From Myxococcales bacterium (GTDB lineage Bacteria; Myxococcota; Polyangia; Fen-1088), in the NCBI GenBank assembly GCA_003157315.1, contig PMJE01000433.1:1-5233 (forward strand): DNA of 5,233 nucleotides, in the 5' to 3' direction. The translations under genes and the position numbers were made by a program. A model generated the notes under the pieces. It had not been told where the DNA came from and did not search any database. It worked only from the letters and a program-made list of their open reading frames with translations. Below are positions 1 through 5,233 of the stretch, in pieces (the first letter of the stretch is position 1; every line of letters starts with the position of its first letter).

Positions 1-1
1 G

Positions 2-787
2 GGCATTGCCCATGAAATCAACACGCCGGCCCAGTACGTTGGTGACGGCGTTCATTTTCTAAAGGAGGCATTCGAATGCTACCAGCGTCTCGTCAGTCAA
101 TACCGGCGTGCCGTGGAAGTTCTTGCGACGGCCGGCGGGCAGGATGCGCTGGTCAGCGAGATCCGCGAGACGGAAACGGACATCGACCTCGCCTACCTCG
201 AGGCGAATGTTCCTGGCAGCTTCGCGAGCTGCCAGGACGGTATCTCCCGCATCTCGACCATCGTGCGGGCAATGAAGGAGTTTGCACACCCTGACCAAAC
301 GGAAATGGCTCCCGCTGACCTGAACCGGGCCTTGCAAACCACACTGGCCATCGCCAAGAACGAGTACAAGTACGTGGCTGAGGTAACCACCGAGTTCGGC
401 GACCTGCCGTCCGTGCTCTGCCATGTGGGCGACCTGAACCAGGTCTTTCTGAACCTCATTGTTAACGCCGCCCACGCCATCGGGGATGTGGTGAGCAAGG
501 GAGGGGGAAAGGGCGCGATTCGCATCACCACTTGCCGAGAAGGCGACCTGGCGCGTATCGATATTGCTGACACCGGGTCAGGAATTCCCGAAACCATCCG
601 CTCGCGAATCTTTGACCCATTCTTCACCACCAAGGAAGTGGGCAAGGGCAGTGGCCAGGGACTGGCCATAGCTCGCTCTATCGTCGTGACAAAGCATCAT
701 GGCTCACTGACCTTCGAGAGCGAGTTGGGCAAAGGCACCACCTTCACCATCCGGCTGCCGATTGCTGGCGAGCGAGATTCGGCATAG
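2..787 (+). CDS. Sensor histidine kinase, C-terminal part (DHp + HATPase_c), 5' truncated by window
   Basis: The frame is open from base 2 to the TAG at 785-787 and gives 261 residues; the true start lies upstream. It opens on an H-box, GIAHEINTPAQYVGD, whose His (visible residue 4, bases 11-13) is the expected phosphoacceptor. A long, mostly helical DHp stretch follows (about 5-105), including ISTIVRAMKEFAHP at 84-97. The ATP-binding domain has an N-box (DLNQVFLNLIVNAAHAI, 144-160, with Asn151 and Asn155), a G1 box (DIADTGSGIP, 187-196), an F-box (IFDPFFTTK, 203-211) and a G2 box (GKGSGQGLAIA, 214-224). It closes with GTTFTIRLP (245-253), so the catalytic domain is complete. The family autophosphorylates on His and passes phosphate to a response-regulator Asp. 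The HEINTP H-box with an extended DHp is typical of soluble kinases often fused to PAS or receiver domains, but the sensor part is not visible. A GTG at 113 could be miscalled as the start, which would delete the phosphoacceptor His. No frameshift is seen. Confidence 0.95.
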   Translation, partial: GIAHEINTPAQYVGDGVHFLKEAFECYQRLVSQYRRAVEVLATAGGQDALVSEIRETETDIDLAYLEANVPGSFASCQDGISRISTIVRAMKEFAHPDQTEMAPADLNRALQTTLAIAKNEYKYVAEVTTEFGDLPSVLCHVGDLNQVFLNLIVNAAHAIGDVVSKGGGKGAIRITTCREGDLARIDIADTGSGIPETIRSRIFDPFFTTKEVGKGSGQGLAIARSIVVTKHHGSLTFESELGKGTTFTIRLPIAGERDSA

Positions 788-788
788 T

Positions 789-804
789 GGCGACCAGCGG
801 TCGC
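789..804. repeat. REP-like palindrome, copy A
   Basis: GGCGACCAGCGGTCGC contains a 6-bp perfect palindrome (GCGACC/GGTCGC, 790-804) around a 3-nt loop AGC. It begins one base after the upstream kinase's stop codon. The same 16-mer recurs exactly at 871-886. As a hairpin right behind the stop codon it could stabilise the mRNA 3' end, which is inference. Confidence 0.75.
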
Positions 805-822
805 GCGGGCATCACGTTCGGA

Positions 823-886
823 GCGACCGCAGGTCGCCCCTACCCCAGAAAGGGAGTGTTCCCATGTAGGGGCGACCAGCGGTCGC
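823..886. repeat. Head-to-head inverted repeat of REP-like palindromes, copies B and C
   Basis: The left arm (823-843) and right arm (866-886) are reverse complements over 21 bp with one mismatch, separated by 22 nt. Each arm is itself a small palindrome: GCGACC-GCA-GGTCGC at 823-837 and GCGACC-AGC-GGTCGC at 872-886, with the flank CCCCTAC or GTAGGGG pointing to the centre. The unit can therefore form either two small hairpins or one long stem. CGTTCG (815-820) and CGAACG (892-897) could extend the stem after short unpaired gaps. This paired-palindrome layout is that of REP/BIME-type intergenic elements. No T-run follows, so a classical terminator is not supported. Confidence 0.8.
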
Positions 887-975
887 CCACGCGAACGGTA
901 CCAGTTAGCGTCTGTGAATGAGCGCGTGCGCGATTTGCGTGGGCGTGGGATACTGCCGCCCGCAAGTCGGTGATG

Positions 976-981
976 AAGGGA
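976..981 (+). promoter_or_regulatory. Ribosome binding site of the multi-PAS kinase
   Basis: AAGGGA lies 7 nt before the ATG at 989 and partly matches the AAGGAG consensus. An in-frame TGA at 974-976 overlaps its first base. No ATG, GTG or TTG codon lies in frame between that stop and 989, so ATG 989 is the most upstream possible start. Confidence 0.7.
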
Positions 982-988
982 CGGTGCG

Positions 989-3900
989 ATGGGCGCCACA
1001 GGAGAGCTGGACCGCTTGGTTCAGGAGAACGCAGCGCTTCGGCGCCGGGTCACAGCGCTGGAGGCGGAGGTCGAACGCTGCAAGGCGATTCCCCTGGGCA
1101 TCGGCGATGCAGCGATGTTCCCCGCCGAGAACCCAAGCCCGGTGCTGCGCTTTGCTGCCGATGGGACGCTCCTGTACGCCAATGCGAGCAGCGCAGCTTT
1201 GCTCCAGCAATGGCGCTGCCAGATTGGTGGCCAGCCTCCAGCCGAGGTGCGCAGAGGCATCACCGAGGTGAATGCGACCGGAACTGCCCGCGAGATCGAG
1301 GCTTGCGTGGGCGGAACTGCCTACGCGCTCAAGGTTGTGCCAGTCCACGGCGCCAGCTACGTCAACGTGTATGCGAGCGACGTCACCGCACGCAAGCAGG
1401 CCGCGGATGCCTTGCGCGAGAGTGAGGCGCGCAACCGCGCCACCTTGTACAGCATCGGCGATGCCGTGATCGCCGTTACCGCAGATGGCTGTCTCAGTCA
1501 GATGAACCCGGTTGCCGAGAAGCTTACCGGCTGGACCGAGGCCGAAGCCCGGGACAGACCTCTGCAAGAGCTCTTCCGCATCGTCAACGAGGAGACACGG
1601 GCCGGGGTCGAGAGCCCGGTCGAGCGCGTGCTGCGTGAAGGGGTTGTGGTGGGCCTGGCGAACCACACCCTGCTCATCGCCAAGGACGGCAGCGAGCGCC
1701 CCATCGCCGATAGTGGCGCGCCCATTCGCAATGAGAAGGGCGAGACCACCGGCGTCGTGCTCGTGTTTCGCGACCAGACCGAGGAGCGCGCAGCGCAGCG
1801 GTCGTTGCAGGAAAGCGAACGCCGGTACCGCACACTCGCCGAATCGTTGCCGCATCTTGTCTGGACCTGCCGGGCCGACGGACCCTGCGACTACCTAAGT
1901 CCCCGGTGGGTCGACTACACCGGGATCCCCGAGGCGGATCAACTCGGCTATCGCTGGCTCGAGCAGCTGCATCCCGATGACCGCGAGCGGGTGATCGCCG
2001 AGTGGGGCGAAGTCGCCCCGCGCGGCGGCGTCTTCGACATCGAGTTCCGCATCCGACGCGCGGACGGCGCGTACCGCTGGTTCAGAGCTCGAGCGATCCC
2101 GTTTCGCGACGCCGACGGCCGGGTGGTCAAGTGGTTTGGCAGCAACTCGGACATCGACGACTACAAACGGGTCCACGAGGCACTGCGCGAGAGCGAGGAT
2201 TTGTTGTCGTTCTCTCTCTCGACCGCCCGGACCGGCGCCTGGGAACTCGACCTGGTGGACCACTCCGCGCATCGGTCCCTGCAGCACGACCAGATCTTCG
2301 GCTACCAGGAGCTTCTGCCGGAGTGGACCTACGAGATGTTCATCGAGCATGTGGTCCCGGAGGATCGTGAAGCAGTGGACGGGAAGTTCCGTCAGGCGAT
2401 CGCCACCGGGGGCGACTGGAGCTTCGAATGCCGGATCTTGCGGCGCGACGGGGTGATCCGCTGGATATGGGCGGCCGGCCGCCATCGTACGGATGAGAGC
2501 GGCCGGCCTCGGAGCATGGCCGGAATCGTTCAGGACATCACCGAGCGCAAGCAGGCGGAGGAGCAGATCGCTCGGTTGAATTCCGAACTGGAAGCGAAGG
2601 TTGTCGAGCGAACGGCTGAATTGGAAGACGAGATGGAGCTGATCCAGAAGGTAATCAGCTCATCGCCCGTCGGTGTTTTCGCGTGCCGTGCCGATGGCCC
2701 GTGCGTGGTGGCCAACCCCGCGATCGCAGCCATTTCTGGAACCTCCGTCGAGAAAATGCTCCAGCTCAACTTCCGCGAGCTCGGTTCGTGGAAAGAGAAT
2801 GGCCTCTTCGACAAGGTCCAGGCTGCGCTCGCGACGGGCGTGGACCAGCGCACCGAGGTCCACCTGACCACCACCTTTGGCAGGGATGCCTGGCTCAACT
2901 ACACGGTCACGACCTTCGACCGCGCGGGAACGCCGCACTTTCTCATGATGGTCGAGGACATCACCGACCGGAAGACCAAGGAAGAGGAAATTCGGCTATC
3001 ACGACAGCGGCTCGACCTACATGTCAAGCACACGCCGCTGGGCGTGATTGAGTTCACGCGCGACGGACACATTGCGCGCTGGAACCCTGCAGCGGCGGAG
3101 ATCTTCGGGTTCAGCGAGGAAGAAGCGGTTGGCCAGCACTGGACCCTTATTGTGCCCGAGGAGGTTTGGGGCCAACTCGATGGCGTGTGGGAGGGACTGT
3201 TTTCTCAGAGCGGTGGCGGCCGGTCCACGAACCTGAACCGGCACAAGAGTGGTCGGACGTTGCACTGCGAGTGGTTCAACACCCCGCTGGTCGCCGCCGA
3301 CGGAACGGCCATGGGGGTCGCGTCGCTGGTGATGGACGTGACCGAGCGCAATCTGGCACAGGAAGAGCTGGCGAGACATCGCGACCATCTGCAGGAGTTG
3401 GTGCAAGCGCGGACCGCCGAGCTGCAGGTGAGCGAGGCCCGTTTGATCGAGGCGCAGCGGGTGGGGCGCCTCGGCAACTGGGAATGGGACGTCGTCTCAG
3501 ACGCGATCTCCGCCTCGGAGGAGTTCTACCGGCTGTTCGAGGTCGAGCCCGAGCAGATCGCGAGGTACCAGCACTTCGTCGAGTGCCTTCATCCAGATGA
3601 CCGCGAGCGCGTAGGAACTGAGGTGAACGAAGCCCTGCGCCAGAATCGCGTCTACGACACCGACTACCGTGTACGGCTTCGCGACGGTCGCTGGCGCGAT
3701 ATTCACGCCAGGGGCGAGCTCTTCACCGATGCCAACGGAAAACCCGTGCGATTGGCGGGAACGTGTCTCGACATCACCGAGCGAAGACGGGCCGAGGCGG
3801 CGGTGCGGGAGAGCGAGGCGCGCTACCGTGCCACGTTGTACAGCATCGGCGACGCGGTCATCGCCACGGACGCAGAGAGCCGCGTAATCGGGATGAACCC

Positions 3901-5233
3901 GGTGGCGGAGCGCCTCACCGGTTGGCTCGAAGCCGAAGCCGAAGGCAAGCCCCTTAGCGAGGTCTTTCGCATCGTCAACGAAGAGACCCGCGCCGCGGTG
4001 GAGAGCCCAGTCACCCGCGTGCTGCGCGAGGGGCAGGTCGTGGGACTCGCCAACCACACTCTTCTTGTCGCCAAAAACGGAGCAGAACGACCCATCGCCG
4101 ACAGCGGCGCGCCGATCCGCGACCAAAAGGGCGAGACCACCGGCGTTGTGCTGGTGTTCCGCGACCAGACCGAGGAACGGGTCGCGCAGAAGGCGTTGGA
4201 GGAGAGTGAGAAGCGCTATCGCACGATGTTCAACACATTGCTGGAGGGGTTCTGCATCATTGAAGTGCTGTTCGATGCGAGCAATCGACCTTTCGATTAT
4301 CGCTTCCTGGAGATCAATCCCGCCTTTGAAGAGCAGACCGGCTTGAGGAATGCGCAGGGGAAGCTGATGCGCGAGCTTGCACCAGAGCATGAGACGCATT
4401 GGTTTGAGATCTACGGAAGGGTCGCCTTGACGGGCGAACCTGCTCGTTTTGTGAATGAAGCGAAGGCGCTGGACCGTTGGTATGAGGTGAGTGCCTACCG
4501 AATCGGAGGAAGCGACAGTCGCAGGGTCGCCATCCTCTTTAGCGACATCACCGAGCGCAAGCGAGCGGAAGATGAGGTCCGCCGGCTCAACACCGAGCTC
4601 GAACAACGTGTCCGGGATCGCACTGCCCAGCTCGAAGAATCGAACCGGGAGCTGGAGGCATTCTCCTACTCTGTCTCCCACGATCTGCGGGCGCCACTTC
4701 GGGCCATTGATGGCTTCACGCGGATTCTTGCCGACGATTACGCCTCACATCTGAACACAGAGGGCAAGCGGATCTGCTCCGTCGTCCGCGAGAACACGGG
4801 AAAGATGAGCCGTCTGATAGACGATCTTCTCGCGTTCTCCCGCCTGGGACGCGCCGAGATGAGCCTCTCTCCAATCGAGATGGGGACCATGGCAAACTCG
4901 ATCTTCCACGAGCTGACCACGCCCGAGAGCCGGGCGCGCATCGACTTCCAAGTTGGCACCCTTCCGCCAGCGATCGCAGATCCAACGTTGATGCGCCAGG
5001 TGTGGATGAACCTGCTCTCGAACGCCATCAAGTTCTCATCCAAACGGCAAAGGGCTGTCATCAGGGTGAACGGACAGCAAGGCCAAGGCGAGAACGTCTA
5101 TACCGTGCAGGACAACGGCGCGGGATTCGACATGCAATACGTCGGCAAGGTCTTCGGCGTGTTCCAGCGTTTGCACAGCAGCAAGGAGTTCGAAGGCACC
5201 GGCGTGGGTCTGGCCCTGGTCCAACGCGTGATT
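989..5233 (+). CDS. Giant soluble multi-PAS sensor histidine kinase (nine PAS + HisKA + HATPase_c), 3' truncated by window
   Basis: One frame is open for 1415 codons from ATG 989 to the window end, with no internal stop. Residues 6-32 look like a coiled coil. Nine PAS domains follow, at roughly 45-136, 149-268, 280-394, 404-522, 552-663, 672-790, 818-934, 946-1066 and 1077-1192. Most end in the D-x-T-E-R signature (for example DITERK at 516, 657, 928 and 1186 with variations; DQTEER at 262 and 1059). A coiled-coil linker (about 1196-1224) leads to the HisKA helix FSYSVSHDLRAPLRAIDGF, where His1231 (bases 4679-4681) is the expected phosphoacceptor. The HATPase_c domain shows the N-box MRQVWMNLLSNAIKFS (Asn1341, Asn1345), G1 DNGAGFD (1375-1381), the F-box region GVFQRLH and G2 GTGVGLAL (1403-1410). 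Only the last few tens of residues should be missing. No signal peptide or membrane helix is visible, so it is probably cytosolic. The kinase core is of the phytochrome-like type, but no GAF or PHY domain is present. Ligands are unknown: no LOV cysteine motif or clear haem signature was found. Soluble PAS kinases usually have fewer PAS domains, so this one is unusually long. Confidence 0.95.
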   Translation, partial: MGATGELDRLVQENAALRRRVTALEAEVERCKAIPLGIGDAAMFPAENPSPVLRFAADGTLLYANASSAALLQQWRCQIGGQPPAEVRRGITEVNATGTAREIEACVGGTAYALKVVPVHGASYVNVYASDVTARKQAADALRESEARNRATLYSIGDAVIAVTADGCLSQMNPVAEKLTGWTEAEARDRPLQELFRIVNEETRAGVESPVERVLREGVVVGLANHTLLIAKDGSERPIADSGAPIRNEKGETTGVVLVFRDQTEERAAQRSLQESERRYRTLAESLPHLVWTCRADGPCDYLSPRWVDYTGIPEADQLGYRWLEQLHPDDRERVIAEWGEVAPRGGVFDIEFRIRRADGAYRWFRARAIPFRDADGRVVKWFGSNSDIDDYKRVHEALRESEDLLSFSLSTARTGAWELDLVDHSAHRSLQHDQIFGYQELLPEWTYEMFIEHVVPEDREAVDGKFRQAIATGGDWSFECRILRRDGVIRWIWAAGRHRTDESGRPRSMAGIVQDITERKQAEEQIARLNSELEAKVVERTAELEDEMELIQKVISSSPVGVFACRADGPCVVANPAIAAISGTSVEKMLQLNFRELGSWKENGLFDKVQAALATGVDQRTEVHLTTTFGRDAWLNYTVTTFDRAGTPHFLMMVEDITDRKTKEEEIRLSRQRLDLHVKHTPLGVIEFTRDGHIARWNPAAAEIFGFSEEEAVGQHWTLIVPEEVWGQLDGVWEGLFSQSGGGRSTNLNRHKSGRTLHCEWFNTPLVAADGTAMGVASLVMDVTERNLAQEELARHRDHLQELVQARTAELQVSEARLIEAQRVGRLGNWEWDVVSDAISASEEFYRLFEVEPEQIARYQHFVECLHPDDRERVGTEVNEALRQNRVYDTDYRVRLRDGRWRDIHARGELFTDANGKPVRLAGTCLDITERRRAEAAVRESEARYRATLYSIGDAVIATDAESRVIGMNPVAERLTGWLEAEAEGKPLSEVFRIVNEETRAAVESPVTRVLREGQVVGLANHTLLVAKNGAERPIADSGAPIRDQKGETTGVVLVFRDQTEERVAQKALEESEKRYRTMFNTLLEGFCIIEVLFDASNRPFDYRFLEINPAFEEQTGLRNAQGKLMRELAPEHETHWFEIYGRVALTGEPARFVNEAKALDRWYEVSAYRIGGSDSRRVAILFSDITERKRAEDEVRRLNTELEQRVRDRTAQLEESNRELEAFSYSVSHDLRAPLRAIDGFTRILADDYASHLNTEGKRICSVVRENTGKMSRLIDDLLAFSRLGRAEMSLSPIEMGTMANSIFHELTTPESRARIDFQVGTLPPAIADPTLMRQVWMNLLSNAIKFSSKRQRAVIRVNGQQGQGENVYTVQDNGAGFDMQYVGKVFGVFQRLHSSKEFEGTGVGLALVQRVI
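1415..1834 (+). repeat. Intragenic duplicated PAS module, copy 1 (PAS2, residues 143-282)
   Basis: This 420-bp segment encodes 140 residues that align without gaps to residues 940-1079. By hand count 111 of 140 are identical (about 79%). Shared blocks include RATLYSIGDAVIA, MNPVAE, FRIVNEETRA, REG-x-VVGLANHTLL, ERPIADSGAPIR and GETTGVVLVFRDQTEER. Variation concentrates at residues 163-171, in the first PAS strands. The longest exact DNA run I noticed is 20 nt (1736-1755 against 4127-4146); elsewhere many third codon positions differ. Confidence 0.9.
3806..4225 (+). repeat. Intragenic duplicated PAS module, copy 2 (PAS8, residues 940-1079)
   Basis: This is the direct-repeat partner of 1415-1834, about 2.4 kb downstream in the same gene and the same length with no indels. 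Most of the roughly 29 differences cluster at the N-terminal edge (residues 960-968) and around 980-992. Both copies run from an (A/L/V)-RESEAR linker through DQTEER to the next ESE-(K/R)-RYRT linker, so the repeat unit is a whole PAS module with its helical connectors. Confidence 0.9.

Larger units (their letters stand above)
788..988. other. Intergenic gap with palindromic repeats
   Basis: This 201-bp gap separates the two kinase genes. It holds three GCGACC-nnn-GGTCGC palindromes between 789 and 886 and a Shine-Dalgarno-like site at 976-981. I see no convincing -35/-10 promoter pair and no T-tract for an intrinsic terminator. Open frames crossing it continue into the downstream gene in the wrong phase and resemble no known protein. 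Whether the second gene has its own promoter here or is read through from the first cannot be decided from the sequence. Confidence 0.7.

Noticed and set aside
113..787. Separate short kinase gene starting at GTG 113
   Set aside because: The frame continues upstream to the window edge and encodes the phosphoacceptor H-box at bases 2-46. Starting at 113 would remove it.
823..886. Intrinsic transcription terminator
   Set aside because: The stem is strong, but no T-tract follows either arm. The double-palindrome structure and third copy fit a REP-like repeat better.
789..886. CRISPR array
   Set aside because: There are only three short copies in mixed orientation with unequal spacing, so no repeat-spacer pattern exists.
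918..1271. Small + strand genes in other frames around the start of the multi-PAS gene (including 970-1425)
   Set aside because: They overlap the real frame, have low-complexity Arg/Ser/Ala-rich translations and show no domain motif.
905..1855. Minus-strand open frame (316 codons) whose translation resembles part of the antisense frame at 3497-4681, suggesting a repeated protein family
   Set aside because: The likeness simply mirrors the PAS2/PAS8 duplication on the + strand. Neither antisense frame has independent support.
989..4560. LOV photosensor or haem-PAS assignment for one of the PAS domains
   Set aside because: I found no GxNCRFLQ-type cysteine motif and no clear FixL/Dos-type haem-ligand context, so no cofactor can be assigned.
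3497..4681. Long minus-strand open frame (394 codons) opposite the multi-PAS gene
   Set aside because: It is fully antisense to a frame with clear PAS and kinase motifs and has no recognisable domain. GC-rich codon use on the + strand creates such stop-free shadows.

Overview
The window is GC-rich, tightly coding bacterial DNA. It carries two genes on the + strand, each cut by a window edge. Both are sensor histidine kinases of two-component signalling. No ribosomal, tRNA or housekeeping gene is present to fix the taxon. Large soluble multi-PAS kinases with high GC at third codon positions suit an environmental, signalling-rich bacterium (for example a deltaproteobacterium or a similarly complex lineage), but this is inference.

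Bases 2-787 hold the last 261 residues of a histidine kinase: the phosphoacceptor H-box at the very edge, a long DHp helical region, and a complete HATPase_c catalytic domain. Its input domain lies upstream of the window. Bases 788-988 form a non-coding gap with three copies of a short palindrome, GCGACC-nnn-GGTCGC. Two copies sit head to head as a near-perfect 21-bp inverted repeat, resembling REP-type intergenic repeats. A Shine-Dalgarno-like AAGGGA precedes the next start.

Bases 989-5233 are a single uninterrupted reading frame of 1415 codons, still open at the window end. It encodes a giant soluble sensor kinase with an N-terminal coiled coil, nine consecutive PAS domains, and a HisKA/HATPase_c core of the phytochrome-like 'SHDLRAPL' type. 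No membrane segment is visible. The protein is a mosaic. PAS2 and PAS8 are 140-residue, gap-free copies about 79% identical by hand count. PAS3 and PAS5 share a CRADGPC heptapeptide. Kinase-type 'RTAELE' coiled-coil linkers occur twice inside the sensor array as well as before the kinase core.

Both genes appear to be ordinary catalytically competent kinases. Adjacent kinases on one strand suggest a local signalling cluster, but no response regulator is visible, so targets and stimuli cannot be assigned. I found no CRISPR array, transposase, RNA gene or clearly new system. The most unusual items are the nine-PAS architecture with its internal duplication and the palindromic repeats in the intergenic gap.
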